From Alteromonas naphthalenivorans (GTDB lineage: Bacteria; Pseudomonadota; Gammaproteobacteria; Enterobacterales; Alteromonadaceae): 64,000 nucleotides of DNA. Made by a program: the position numbers and the translations under genes. The first letter of the stretch is position 1, and the number at the start of each line of letters is the position of its first letter. Shown here piece after piece: positions 35,078 through 44,667 of the stretch. The notes beneath the pieces are model-generated. The model was not told the DNA's origin. It did not search any database and saw only the letters and a program-made list of their open reading frames with translations. The DNA lies in the NCBI RefSeq assembly GCF_000213655.1, contig NC_015554.1, positions 3,596,001-3,660,000 on the forward strand, written 5' to 3'.

Positions 35078-36460
35078 ATGGCATTGTGGGGTGGTCGATT
35101 CGAATCAGGCGCTAGTAGCATGTTCAAGCAGGTTAACGATTCGTTGCCGTTTGACCAAGTGATGGCAAGCCAAGATATTCAAGGCTCTATTAGTTGGTCT
35201 CGTGCGCTGCAAAAAGCAGGCGTACTGACCACAGACGAACAAGCACAACTTGAAGGTGCACTGAACGATTTAAAAGCAAAAGCTGACGCGGGTGAACTAG
35301 ACTTTAACGCTTCTAGCGAAGAAGACATTCATAGCTTTGTTGAGTCTGCACTTATTGAGCAGCTTGGTGACATTGGTCGTAAATTACATACGGGCCGAAG
35401 CCGTAACGATCAGGTAGCTACAGATTTTCGCTTGTGGGTACGTGAACATATTGCGTCACTTCGTAGCGATGTAGTGGCAGTTATTCGCTCACTCCTTAAT
35501 GCCGCAAGTCGTCACCAGGAAGCCATTATTCCTGGTTACACGCACTTACAACGTGCTCAGCCTTTACACTTCGCCCACTGGTGCTTAGCGTATGTTGAAA
35601 TGTTCAAGCGCGATTTAAGCCGCTTAGACGATTTAAAAGTACGTATGAACCAGTGCCCATTAGGCTCTGGTGCATTAGCGGGTACGACTTATCCTGTGGA
35701 TCGCCACGCGATTGCAACCGAGTTAGGCTTTGACTCGCCATGCTTAAACAGCCTTGATGCTGTTTCAGATAGAGATTTCGTACTAGAGCTATTGTTTGTC
35801 GCGAGCACCAGCATGATGCACTTGTCTCGCGTGGCTGAAGACATGATTTTCTATAACTCTGGTGAAGCGGGCTTCTTGCAGCTTGGCGATAGCGTAACCT
35901 CTGGTTCTTCACTAATGCCTCAGAAGAAAAACCCTGACGCATTAGAGCTTATGCGCGGCAAATGTGGCCGTGTATTCGGTTCACTACAAGCCTTGCTTGT
36001 GACTATGAAGGGCTTACCTCTTGCGTACAATAAAGATATGCAAGAAGACAAAGAAGGCGCGATCGACACGGTAAACCAATGGCACATTTGTTTGTGTATT
36101 GCTACCGAGGTGCTCGATTCATTACAACTTAATGAAGACCGCTGCCGTGAAGCTGCCACACAAGGCTTCGCTAACGCGACTGAGCTTGCCGACTACTTAG
36201 TAGGCAAGGGTATTCCGTTTAGAACGGGTCATGATATTGCCGGTAAAGTGGTACTAGAAGCCATTGAAGCAGGTTGCGCGATTGAAGACTTACCTTTAGC
36301 TAGCCTACAAGCGGTATGCGATAAAATTGAAGATGATGTTTATACCGTATTGCAATTAGAGTACGGCGTAAATCAGCGCAATATATTAGGTGGCACTAGC
36401 AAAGAAACAGTGACTAAAGCACTGTATCAAGAGCTAGAAAACCTAGATAAGCAAGGGTAA
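35078..36460 (+). CDS. argH: Argininosuccinate lyase
   Basis: ArgH splits argininosuccinate to arginine and fumarate. The 460-residue fumarase-superfamily protein has ALWGGRFESGASSMF at its start, the DIHSFVE and TGRSRNDQVATDFRLW segments, GYTHLQRAQP and the signature loop GSSLMPQKKNPD with the catalytic Ser. Unlike the argHA fusion of Moritella and Vibrio relatives, it ends here, and the acetyltransferase is a separate gene four bases downstream. Confidence 0.97.
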   Translation: MALWGGRFESGASSMFKQVNDSLPFDQVMASQDIQGSISWSRALQKAGVLTTDEQAQLEGALNDLKAKADAGELDFNASSEEDIHSFVESALIEQLGDIGRKLHTGRSRNDQVATDFRLWVREHIASLRSDVVAVIRSLLNAASRHQEAIIPGYTHLQRAQPLHFAHWCLAYVEMFKRDLSRLDDLKVRMNQCPLGSGALAGTTYPVDRHAIATELGFDSPCLNSLDAVSDRDFVLELLFVASTSMMHLSRVAEDMIFYNSGEAGFLQLGDSVTSGSSLMPQKKNPDALELMRGKCGRVFGSLQALLVTMKGLPLAYNKDMQEDKEGAIDTVNQWHICLCIATEVLDSLQLNEDRCREAATQGFANATELADYLVGKGIPFRTGHDIAGKVVLEAIEAGCAIEDLPLASLQAVCDKIEDDVYTVLQLEYGVNQRNILGGTSKETVTKALYQELENLDKQG

Positions 36461-36464
36461 TCAC

Positions 36465-37775
36465 ATGGTGCTTGCCCATCATGACGGCGTTAAACTTTTC
36501 AGAAGTTCACTGCCGTATATCAATGCTCATCAAGGGAAAACCTTTGTTTTGATGTTCGGTGGCGAAGCCATTGAACATCCTAACTTCCCCAATATTATTC
36601 ATGACATTGCCCTGCTGAATACCTTGGGTGTTCGCGTGGTAGTGGTCCATGGTGCACGCCCTCAGATTGATCAACGTGTTGCGCTTCGCAATATTGAAGG
36701 TCGATTTGAACATGGCGTGCGTATTACCGATAAGCAAACCCTAGAGTGCGTTAAAGATGCCGCAGGCTCTGTGCGCTCACAGGTAGAAGCCCTACTTACC
36801 ATGGGACTGCCTAATTCACCGATGCATGGCGCACAAATTCGCGTGTGCTCAGGTAACTTGGTCGTTGCTAAGCCTATGGGTGTAAGAAACGGTATTGATT
36901 TTGAGAATACCGGCATGGTTCGTCGTATTGATACCACGGGTATAAATGACCACCTGAACGATGGCTCTATTGTGCTGCTCTCCCCTATGGGGTATTCCGC
37001 TACAGGGGAAGTATTTAATCTTTCCCATGAAGATGTAGCAACCCAAGCGGCCATTGCCCTTAAAGCTGACAAGCTTATTGTATTTTCTAACTTAGACGGT
37101 ATATACAATAGTGAAGAAAAGTTACTTCGCACTATTGAACGCCCTCAGTTAGAGCAGCTTATCTTAAGCGGCAATATTACTACCGAAGATACGGTGTTAA
37201 AGGCGTTAACCACCAGCGTAGCAGCTGGTATACCTCGTGCGCACTGCATTAGTTACGAGAAAGACGGCGCGTTGCTGCAAGAGCTATTCACCCGCGATGG
37301 TACAGGCTCGCTGGTAATGGAGCATCACTACGAACAACTTCGTGCCGCGACTATTGACGATGTGGGCGGCATTTTAAAGCTCATTAAACCGCTAGAAGAA
37401 AGCGGTGTGTTGGTAAAACGCTCACGTGAACGGCTGGAAAGTGAAATCAATCAGTTTATTGTGATTGTTCGCGATGGCATGATCATCGCGTGCGCGGCCC
37501 TTTACCTCTACACCGAAGATGGCTGCGCTGAGTTAGCCTGTGTGGCTACCCACCCTGATTATCGTGGTAAAAATCGTGGTGAGCGAATTTTAGATGAAGT
37601 TAAAATACGCGCCCGCGAAGCGGATATCAATCGTGTATTCGTACTTACCACAGTGACTGCACACTGGTTCTTAGAGCAAGGTTTTGAACACGCAGATATT
37701 AGTGCTCTGCCTGAAGTGAAAAAAGAGCTTTATAACTTTCAGCGAAACTCTAAAGTGTTCACCCTAAACATTTAG
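36465..37775 (+). CDS. argA: Amino-acid N-acetyltransferase (N-acetylglutamate synthase)
   Basis: ArgA makes N-acetylglutamate, the first step of arginine synthesis, and is normally feedback inhibited by arginine. The 436-residue protein has an N-terminal amino-acid-kinase-like regulatory domain (about 1-285: VVVVHGARPQIDQRV, SNLDGIYNSEE) and a C-terminal GNAT domain (about 295-436: LACVATHPDYRGKNRGERIL with the acetyl-CoA loop). Length fits E. coli (443). It closes the arg operon, so the operon holds the first, second, third and the last three steps; argD and argE are elsewhere. Confidence 0.96.
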   Translation: MVLAHHDGVKLFRSSLPYINAHQGKTFVLMFGGEAIEHPNFPNIIHDIALLNTLGVRVVVVHGARPQIDQRVALRNIEGRFEHGVRITDKQTLECVKDAAGSVRSQVEALLTMGLPNSPMHGAQIRVCSGNLVVAKPMGVRNGIDFENTGMVRRIDTTGINDHLNDGSIVLLSPMGYSATGEVFNLSHEDVATQAAIALKADKLIVFSNLDGIYNSEEKLLRTIERPQLEQLILSGNITTEDTVLKALTTSVAAGIPRAHCISYEKDGALLQELFTRDGTGSLVMEHHYEQLRAATIDDVGGILKLIKPLEESGVLVKRSRERLESEINQFIVIVRDGMIIACAALYLYTEDGCAELACVATHPDYRGKNRGERILDEVKIRAREADINRVFVLTTVTAHWFLEQGFEHADISALPEVKKELYNFQRNSKVFTLNI

Positions 37776-37785
37776 TAACGTTATA

Positions 37786-37814
37786 GCGCGCTAAAGTGTT
37801 AGCGCGCCGTTTTT
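37786..37814 (+). terminator. arg operon terminator
   Basis: A perfect nine-base stem GCGCGCTAA / TTAGCGCGC with an AGTG loop, then CGTTTTT. It begins ten bases after the argA stop. Confidence 0.92.
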
Positions 37815-37920
37815 CTGCGCAGAAATTATTAATAACTATCAATAATTTACAACAATACTCTCGACAAACAGCCTAGGCTGAGATAACGTTGATGACAGAA
37901 TAATTACTCGGTTATATGTA

Positions 37921-40176
37921 GTGTTTAATCGTTGCAGTACTTTACTCAAACGTTATCTTCTTCTTGATGCAGAGCATGTTCGCGCCCCAGACGCTGATAC
38001 ATGGAAGCTTAGCGTGCTGCGAATCATTCTTCTTATCGGTGTTACCCTAACCTCAGCCATCGTATTGCACTCTTCTTATGCGGCCTATCAAAAGGGCATG
38101 TATTACGTGTTGTATCTTACCATCGGCTTTTCAGCGTTACTTTACGCCACACTGGGGCTTCGTAAAGGTCAAATAAAACTCGCGTCAGCCAGCCTTACCC
38201 TCACTATTGTATTAGCAGGGCTGTGCATACTTTTCTTCACGATAGATATTGCCTCGGCTCGTTACGGCTTACTATTTTTCTTCACGCTTCCCATTATTTT
38301 ACGGCTATTTTATGGCAATAAAGCTGCCATAATCGGCATGTTTTTAAACCTCATTCCTTTTGCGGTTCTAATAAACAACCAGCCAATTGCTCCACTTTTC
38401 GGCATCGACATCACGTTACCCGACACTCACACCTATCTAAGTTCGCTAATATTCATGTTTTTTAATTTTTGCCTTCCCATGGCCGTGATTCGCGTGATGA
38501 CATCATTGGAAAGTCAGTCATCGTTAAACTTGAAGCAAACGAAAAAGATGGAAAAACTGGTAAGTCGCTATCAAGAAATTTTTAACAACGGCGGCACCCC
38601 TTCCCTCTTTTGTGATCAACAAGGGAAGATATTACAAGCGAATAGAAGCGCTCGAAAACTGATTAATCAATTACCAGAACCCTGCCATTATATTCATCAA
38701 CTTTTTGAATTAAATGAGCCACTAAGTGCAGGCCATCGGCAAAAAACACATATATCGGGCAATCCACAGGCCACCTTTGAGCTTCAATCAGCTAGCCTTC
38801 AGCATCACAAAAAGCAATTAATTCATTGCTTCGACGTATCTGAAGCAACGGAACATGACCGTAAGTTCGACGCATTTAGACGCCAGCATTTTGAAAAGCA
38901 TTATTACGATGAGCTCACCGGTTTGCGAAACCATCATTATTGGAACAGCAGTGTCAATCAACCTGTACCGGCAAACACGCAAGCGGTCATGCTAAAACTT
39001 GCAAACTTACGTGACATTAATTTGCAGTATGGTTACACCCAAGGTGATAAAGCCATGGCCCGATGTGCAGCGCAGATACAAAGTGTGCTGCCCGCATCGG
39101 TGAACGTATATCGATTACCTGGCGCTAGATTTCTGGTTTCATGTCAACACGACTCACACAAGTCAGAAGACTTTAATGCTTGGCTACGAGAAATGCTTCC
39201 TGGCACCATTCAGATTGATGACAATCTCGTAAAGCTGTCTCAACCATTAAACTGGCTGGGCGGTTTTGTACATGTGAGCACCCCCCAGTCTCCCTCTCAG
39301 GTTACTGAGTCTTGTGCCATTGCCTTAAGCCAAGCCAGTCGCGACAAAGATTTCAGTCAGTTCGATAGCAACGTAGTAAAGCTTATTCGTAAAGACACGC
39401 AACACAGAGACAAGGTAAAGCGGTTACTCGACAACCGCTGTTTAGCGTTATGGCTACAACCTCAGGTTTCAATTGATAACACAATTGTAGGTTTTGAAGT
39501 GCTTGCTAGGCTCAAAGATGATGAAGAAAATAAGATACTTCACCCATATCAATTTCTTCCTGTTATTGAAAAGAACAACTGGCACATTCTCTTTACCCAA
39601 AAAGTGCTTGATAACACTATTGAGCTTATTGAAAACTGGCCAAGCAGTATTCCGCCAGTTCCTGTGGCTATAAATTTGTCAGGCCCTGAACTCCTCAGTG
39701 ATTTGTTCTACGAAAAATTACTGCGCCGCTATTCAGAAAGCGCATTTTTACGAGATCGCCTGAAGCTGGAATTGACAGAAACGTCGGTATTGGCGAGCCA
39801 CCAAGAAACAAAACGCAGGCTAACTTCATTGGCCAACGTGGGTGCGACTATTATTATTGATGATTTTGGAACTGGCCATGCATCACTGTCGCAACTTATC
39901 GATATGTCTGCATCGGTGTTGAAAGTAGATAGAGAATTCATAGACCGGATAGATAGCTCAGAACGTCACCGTAAGATTGTTCAAATGACAATAGAGTTGG
40001 CAAAAAGCCTAGATATGCAAACCATTGCTGAAGGAGTAGAAACTCAAGCTCAGCTAAACCTACTTGTCGATATGGGCTTCACTCTTTTCCAAGGATATTT
40101 GTACGGCAAACCAGCCCCAATTGAAGCATGGCAGGGAATGGACAAGGCTATTACTGTTGGAAAACCTGCCGTTTAA
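37921..40176 (+). CDS. Membrane GGDEF/EAL protein, probable cyclic-di-GMP phosphodiesterase
   Basis: A 751-residue protein starting at GTG. Residues 25-200 carry six or seven membrane helices. A PAS-like segment (about 215-300) precedes a GGDEF domain that is degenerate: the signature position reads PGARF, so diguanylate cyclase activity is unlikely. The C-terminal EAL domain (about 500-740) keeps key residues: EVLARL in place of EALLRW, the Glu of ELTETSVL, the metal-site DDFGTGHASL, KVDREFID and AEGVET with FQGYLYGKP. It therefore probably hydrolyses cyclic-di-GMP in response to a membrane cue. It stands alone; target process unknown. Confidence 0.88.
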   Translation: MFNRCSTLLKRYLLLDAEHVRAPDADTWKLSVLRIILLIGVTLTSAIVLHSSYAAYQKGMYYVLYLTIGFSALLYATLGLRKGQIKLASASLTLTIVLAGLCILFFTIDIASARYGLLFFFTLPIILRLFYGNKAAIIGMFLNLIPFAVLINNQPIAPLFGIDITLPDTHTYLSSLIFMFFNFCLPMAVIRVMTSLESQSSLNLKQTKKMEKLVSRYQEIFNNGGTPSLFCDQQGKILQANRSARKLINQLPEPCHYIHQLFELNEPLSAGHRQKTHISGNPQATFELQSASLQHHKKQLIHCFDVSEATEHDRKFDAFRRQHFEKHYYDELTGLRNHHYWNSSVNQPVPANTQAVMLKLANLRDINLQYGYTQGDKAMARCAAQIQSVLPASVNVYRLPGARFLVSCQHDSHKSEDFNAWLREMLPGTIQIDDNLVKLSQPLNWLGGFVHVSTPQSPSQVTESCAIALSQASRDKDFSQFDSNVVKLIRKDTQHRDKVKRLLDNRCLALWLQPQVSIDNTIVGFEVLARLKDDEENKILHPYQFLPVIEKNNWHILFTQKVLDNTIELIENWPSSIPPVPVAINLSGPELLSDLFYEKLLRRYSESAFLRDRLKLELTETSVLASHQETKRRLTSLANVGATIIIDDFGTGHASLSQLIDMSASVLKVDREFIDRIDSSERHRKIVQMTIELAKSLDMQTIAEGVETQAQLNLLVDMGFTLFQGYLYGKPAPIEAWQGMDKAITVGKPAV

Positions 40177-40267
40177 TAACGGTCTATAACAAATTTAAAT
40201 ACCTATTCTCTTGCATTTTCAAGCACTCCTCGCTTTACTGGTAAGACCAGAAGAGCGAGAACGATAG

Positions 40268-41158
40268 ATGATTAAAGATATCAGCGTTACCTGTGAAGAC
40301 AGTACTCACTTAACCGCAACCCTTTACACACCTGAACGCGCCATTAAAGGCGCAGTAATGATAGCGCCCGCCACGGGAATTAAGCGTCAGTTTTACGCAG
40401 CGTTTGCTAACTATCTTTGTGAGCAGGGTTTTGGTGTGATTACATTTGATAACCGAGGTATTGCTGAATCGTTAAAAGGGAAGATTGAACACAGTAAAGC
40501 GTCGCTAGTCACCTGGGGGCAACAAGATATGCCCGCCGTTTTAGAAACCCTAAAAATGCACTTCCCTAAGACCCAATACTTCTTAGTTGGCCATAGCGCA
40601 GGTGGGCAACTTTTAGGGCTAATGCCAAACGTAAACGACCTTACTGCATTTTGTAACTTCGGTAGCTCTTCGGGCAGCTTACGTAACATGCGAGCAGGTT
40701 ACTTGCTAAAAGCGCATTTTTTCATGAATTTCTATATCCCTTTGAACAACTTACTTTTCGGGCACACTAAGTCTCACTTAGTCGGCATGGGTGAGCCCTT
40801 GCCTAAAGGCGTAAGCAGGCAGTGGCAAAAGTGGTGTAATGGTCAAGGGTATGTGAAGGAAGCCTTTGGTAAAGAAGTACTCAGGCACTGGTATGATGAT
40901 ATACGTCTGCCATCTAAATGGATATTGGCCACCGATGATGACATAGCAAACTTGTCGAATGTGAAAGACATGATTAGTGTTTTTCCAGAGCTCGAAGCGG
41001 ATATTCGTCTGCTCACCCCCGATGACTATAACCTTGCAGAGATAGGCCACATGAAGTTTTTCTCAAGAAAATGTCAGGCATTGTGGCCTGAGGTTAGTGA
41101 TTTTCTATCATCACATAGTGTATTGTCCGCGCCCGAGACTCAATCCCCTGTAATGTGA
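40268..41158 (+). CDS. Alpha/beta hydrolase of unknown substrate
   Basis: A 296-residue alpha/beta hydrolase of the COG4757 type. The nucleophile elbow is VGHSAGGQ with Ser110, the oxyanion segment FDNRGIAES, and a C-terminal His in IGHMKFFS. An Asp in the LATDDDIANL stretch likely completes the triad. No signal peptide. Members are annotated as predicted hydrolases without assigned substrate. It stands alone, 91 bases after the GGDEF/EAL gene. Confidence 0.8.
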   Translation: MIKDISVTCEDSTHLTATLYTPERAIKGAVMIAPATGIKRQFYAAFANYLCEQGFGVITFDNRGIAESLKGKIEHSKASLVTWGQQDMPAVLETLKMHFPKTQYFLVGHSAGGQLLGLMPNVNDLTAFCNFGSSSGSLRNMRAGYLLKAHFFMNFYIPLNNLLFGHTKSHLVGMGEPLPKGVSRQWQKWCNGQGYVKEAFGKEVLRHWYDDIRLPSKWILATDDDIANLSNVKDMISVFPELEADIRLLTPDDYNLAEIGHMKFFSRKCQALWPEVSDFLSSHSVLSAPETQSPVM

Positions 41159-41159
41159 A

Positions 41160-41195
41160 CCCAGTCTCTGCAGTATAATTTCCACAGAGACTGGG
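41160..41195. repeat. Hairpin between convergent genes
   Basis: CCCAGTCTCTG (41160-41170) and CAGAGACTGGG (41185-41195) are perfect 11-base arms with a 14-base loop, starting just after the hydrolase stop codon and before the convergent DUF2855 gene. There is no T run on either strand, so it may be a weak bidirectional terminator or an mRNA 3' stabiliser. Confidence 0.6.
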
Positions 41196-41271
41196 ATTAA
41201 GCTTATCTAGTCGCAACTAGCTGGGCTGGTGTGATTACCAAGGGACTAGGCTTGATCTCACAAAAATAGAA

Positions 41272-42387
41272 CTATTCGGGGCTATAAACTAGCCCCTCGC
41301 TGGCAGGTACAAGCCCATTGCAAATCGACTCAAAATCGCTCGCTAGGCTGTCAATACTACGTTGGTTTTTGACCGATAGCCACGATGCTGTCCATAGCAT
41401 AGCTTCTTTAACAAAAGCCCCGCTCTTAGCGTGAAACACACTCGCACCCAACTCAGCCATTCTGGTTTGAATGTGTGCAGGTGCAAAGAAGAATTCATCA
41501 CTTACGCCAGAGGCGTCTTTTGTATTTTCAACGCCATCAACTGTGCTTACATCTTGCCAATGGGTTAATCCCACTTGCACATAGCGCATTAGATCATCGC
41601 CAAGCCTATTCTTAAGCCGCAGCTTTATCTTATTGTTGCCTGACATATCTACTACAATGCTGGCTTTGCTGGCGATGTCATCTAGGTTGTTGTAACAAAC
41701 CACTTGATGGTAAACATCTAGTCCTTCAACAAACTTTTGGCTTTTACCTGAAGTCACACCTACTACGTGATAGTCATCTTTTCTAAGGGCATAAGCCAAC
41801 CCTAAACTGGTTTTGCTTGATGCGCTTAATACAATCACTTGTTTAGGTTTAGGCATATTGCACTGGTCAATTACATCCCACAGACAGTAAGACGTAATAT
41901 ATAAAGGCCAAAGCAACATTTGCAGGTTTTCACGGTGTGACTGTGTTTGATCTCCACTACACTCTAACGGGCGATACAAGTTATATCCCTGTGGTAACGG
42001 CCTTCTATGCGCGCTGGTATCAATCAAGTTGTTTTGAGCAAAGGTGACAGAGTCCATATGAAGGTGTGTTGCAGGCGGGAAATACCCAAAATAGCGACTG
42101 CCTATGTCCACACCTTCTACACTAGATGCTGTTACCTTCCCTATTCCCCATACCGGAATAACGCCCCAATTTTCTTCGTTATTGTTTTTAGTTGAATGAC
42201 TATTGATAGGTGGGAAAAACTGCCAATAGCCAAGCTTATCGCCCATCATAAAGTAGGTGAGATTATTAGCAGTAAACGCAAAGCGCTCAACCTCAAAGGC
42301 CACCCCTGCTTGGGTTAAGGGTAAGTCTTCACTCTGCACTACACGGTATTTACTTAACTCTTTTTTATTAACTTGAAACTGTTTCAC
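41272..42387 (-). CDS. DUF2855 family protein
   Basis: A 371-residue protein of the DUF2855 family, seen from FEVERFAFTANNLTYFMMGDKLGYWQFFP near the start and WGIGKV after it. The middle contains a Rossmann-like segment (QVIVLSASSKTSLGLAYAL with DYHVVGVTSG), so it resembles medium-chain reductases of the quinone oxidoreductase type but lacks the zinc ligands. NAD(P)H-linked reduction of an acyl or carbonyl compound is a reasonable inference. It follows the flavoprotein gene by 18 bases and is very likely cotranscribed, under the TetR operators at 43909-43954. Confidence 0.82.
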   Translation of the reverse strand: MKQFQVNKKELSKYRVVQSEDLPLTQAGVAFEVERFAFTANNLTYFMMGDKLGYWQFFPPINSHSTKNNNEENWGVIPVWGIGKVTASSVEGVDIGSRYFGYFPPATHLHMDSVTFAQNNLIDTSAHRRPLPQGYNLYRPLECSGDQTQSHRENLQMLLWPLYITSYCLWDVIDQCNMPKPKQVIVLSASSKTSLGLAYALRKDDYHVVGVTSGKSQKFVEGLDVYHQVVCYNNLDDIASKASIVVDMSGNNKIKLRLKNRLGDDLMRYVQVGLTHWQDVSTVDGVENTKDASGVSDEFFFAPAHIQTRMAELGASVFHAKSGAFVKEAMLWTASWLSVKNQRSIDSLASDFESICNGLVPASEGLVYSPE

Positions 42388-42405
42388 AGCCTTCTCCCTT
42401 ATTAG

Positions 42406-43827
42406 CTAAGACGCTAGTTTTCCACTTGCTTTTAACCCATGCATGTATTCCATTAGTTTTCCCATAGCAGGTTGCGACGCAGCTTTTAGACGCCCTAGCA
42501 CTTGTAGTTTCGACATATCGTCTTTGGCCACACCATGAACAATTTTTGAAAAACCATCGAGCCTGCAATTGTGGATCCATGCACGAAGCTCAGGCTGCTC
42601 CCCCCAAATATGCATATTTCGCAGCATTGCTGCTGTCATAGGTACCCAATCAATATCACGATTAGGCAACGGGACAACTTGCGTCAGTTTCTGCTTTGTA
42701 GCTTCATCATCGTAGGCCGCCTCAACGTGCGCAATTAACGCTGCACTGAACACCGGCTGGTAAGCTCGCACGGTTTGCGGCGTAATAGTATTGCCTTCAA
42801 AAACAGGCTTTATCTCTAAATTGGTGAGTGCTGACGCCGAACAGTCCACCACCAATGCATCTTCTGGCATTGCCCACTGAGCATCCTTAAATGTAAGCGC
42901 CTCTTTTCCCACATGCGTTACTCTGCCATGGCGAATTATATTAGGTAAGGTTTGCAGCGCTGCCAGCTCGGCTTCACTTACCGTTGCACCATGGAACATT
43001 GCGGGCCTAACGTCTTTATCTATGCGCAGCATGACACCTGCTTCCTCTAATTTATCGAACATGTCATCGATAGAGGTCGACTGTGCAATGGCTTCCATTT
43101 GGTTAGCTTGTGCGCCAATGGTATCGAAGAAAAAATCACTGAGTGGCTGGGTGTTTTTTCTATTTAGCAGCCATGCGTCACGAGATACTACCCAATGAAT
43201 GTTTTCAGGGTTTACAAAATTGCTAAGCAACCATAAACACGTGTCGATCCCCGTTTTACCGCCGCCTATGACCACATAGTTTTTATGGCCTCGTACTCGT
43301 TGGGTTAAGGTATTTACTGGCGTAAAATCAACCTCGTCGTCAAGGGTAAAACTGGGCTTGTGGGTAATAGGAATACTGGTTTTTAAGTAGGTCGCATCCA
43401 CGATTTTTTTGTTGACAGTAACGTCGTAAGTTTTACCGCCAGTGATATTGGTAAATTTGCCGTCGCCTTCGTATTGGCTGAGGGGAAAGTATTGAACGCG
43501 CCCCGAAGGCAAAAAGGTTTCTTGCATGACTGAATCGAAGTAAGCACTCACCTCAGCACCAGAAGCTAAGCCCATCAAGCCCTCATTCATTCCTGTTTTA
43601 TCAATCACTCCGCGATTTAGCTCTCGTGAACAAACACCATAGAAAGCAGAAGGCTGATGTAAGGTGACAAAAGGGTAAGCTAAGTTCCAATGGCCGCCAG
43701 GCTTGGCATATTTATCGACTATGATAATGCTGGCATCGGTTTCCCTGAGTAGTACATCGGCAAACGCCATACCTACCGCCCCACTTCCCACAATCAAATA
43801 ATCGCAAGTTAATTGTTCTGCTTTCAT
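42406..43827 (-). CDS. FAD-dependent monooxygenase-like flavoprotein
   Basis: A 473-residue protein with two dinucleotide-binding motifs: DYLIVGSGAVGMAFADVLL at residue 9 (FAD) and YVVIGGGKTGIDTCLWLL near 190 (NADPH). The layout is that of flavin-containing or Baeyer-Villiger-type monooxygenases, and PGGHWNLAYPFVTLHQPSA fits the flavin-binding region. The family fingerprint FxGxxxHxxxW is not obvious, so the reaction is unsure. It is the first gene of a two-gene minus-strand operon with DUF2855, opposite a TetR regulator. This resembles inducible detoxification or degradation modules. Confidence 0.75.
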   Translation of the reverse strand: MKAEQLTCDYLIVGSGAVGMAFADVLLRETDASIIIVDKYAKPGGHWNLAYPFVTLHQPSAFYGVCSRELNRGVIDKTGMNEGLMGLASGAEVSAYFDSVMQETFLPSGRVQYFPLSQYEGDGKFTNITGGKTYDVTVNKKIVDATYLKTSIPITHKPSFTLDDEVDFTPVNTLTQRVRGHKNYVVIGGGKTGIDTCLWLLSNFVNPENIHWVVSRDAWLLNRKNTQPLSDFFFDTIGAQANQMEAIAQSTSIDDMFDKLEEAGVMLRIDKDVRPAMFHGATVSEAELAALQTLPNIIRHGRVTHVGKEALTFKDAQWAMPEDALVVDCSASALTNLEIKPVFEGNTITPQTVRAYQPVFSAALIAHVEAAYDDEATKQKLTQVVPLPNRDIDWVPMTAAMLRNMHIWGEQPELRAWIHNCRLDGFSKIVHGVAKDDMSKLQVLGRLKAASQPAMGKLMEYMHGLKASGKLAS

Positions 43828-43908
43828 ATACTATGTCCTTTATGTATAAACCTGCCTGCTCGCGGGTTTAATAAATGTAGTCACGCTAATCGACAATCTA
43901 ATGGAACG

Positions 43909-43954
43909 ATTGAATATAACAGTGTTATATTCAATATATATAACGCCGTTATAT
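43909..43954. promoter_or_regulatory. Two tandem palindromic operators for the TetR regulator
   Basis: The core ATATAAC-N3-GTTATAT occurs twice: centred at 43922 (where it extends to a perfect 12-base arm pair ATTGAATATAAC-AGT-GTTATATTCAAT) and at 43946 (ATATAAC-GCC-GTTATAT). The centres are 24 bases apart, and both lie in the gap between the divergent flavoprotein and tetR genes. This is what a self-repressing TetR regulator that also controls its neighbours would bind. Confidence 0.75.
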
Positions 43955-43979
43955 TGCGCAACATGTAAATTCAATGTAA

Positions 43980-44570
43980 ATGAAAAAAGATACTCGTCAG
44001 AAAATTTTAGAAGCTGCTTCAACCTTGTTTTTAAAGGGCGGAACTCACGCTCTTAGCGTTCGCGCTATTGCTGAAGGTGCAAGCATGTCTACAATTGGCA
44101 TTTACAGCCATTTCAAAGGGAAGCAAGGAATTCTTGATGCCTTGTATATTGAAGGCTTTACGCTTGTCGATGAGATGATGAAGCAGTCTGAGGGTAATAC
44201 CCCGGCAGATAGGTTGCTTAATGCCTGTGAACACGTACTTCAATTCTCAGAAGCACATGCAGCACATTACAATTTGATTTTTGGCTCTAACTTAAAAGAC
44301 TACGCCCCGAGTGAAGACGCACTTGCTGCTGGAGAAAAGGCATTTATCACCTTAACTAAAGTAGTATCAGCGATAATTAAAAAAGAGATTGCTGTAGAAG
44401 AGCGTCAAGATATAGCCATGCAAATTTGGGCGCTGTGTCATGGTTATATCAGTTTAAACCAACATGAAATTCGCAATAGAATTAATTGGGTAGACTGGAA
44501 AGCGCGGGCGTTAAATGCTATTCGCCTTCATGTTTACGCGTTGGCTGCTGCGCACAACAGTCATTCATAA
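43980..44570 (+). CDS. TetR/AcrR family transcriptional regulator
   Basis: A 196-residue regulator. The N-terminal helix-turn-helix (about 8-55) reads RQKILEAASTLFLKGGTHAL and VRAIAEGASMSTIGIYSHFK, the classic TetR form. The C-terminal ligand domain (60-196) is all-helical and resembles the WHG domain of some TetR regulators (MQIWALCHGYISLNQHEI). It probably represses itself and the divergent flavoprotein-DUF2855 operon via the palindromes upstream. The ligand is unknown. Confidence 0.9.
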   Translation: MKKDTRQKILEAASTLFLKGGTHALSVRAIAEGASMSTIGIYSHFKGKQGILDALYIEGFTLVDEMMKQSEGNTPADRLLNACEHVLQFSEAHAAHYNLIFGSNLKDYAPSEDALAAGEKAFITLTKVVSAIIKKEIAVEERQDIAMQIWALCHGYISLNQHEIRNRINWVDWKARALNAIRLHVYALAAAHNSHS

Positions 44571-44667
44571 AAAGAGCACAAAGCAGCAACACATTAACCG
44601 GCCTATCACGCGTAGGTACGAAATAGGCGGCGGTTTATATGTTGCTAACTTATGCAGTGATCGAGGC

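Noticed and set aside
44596..44635. Imperfect inverted repeat after tetR as a terminator
   Set aside because: The stem has mismatches and bulges, and there is no proper T run.
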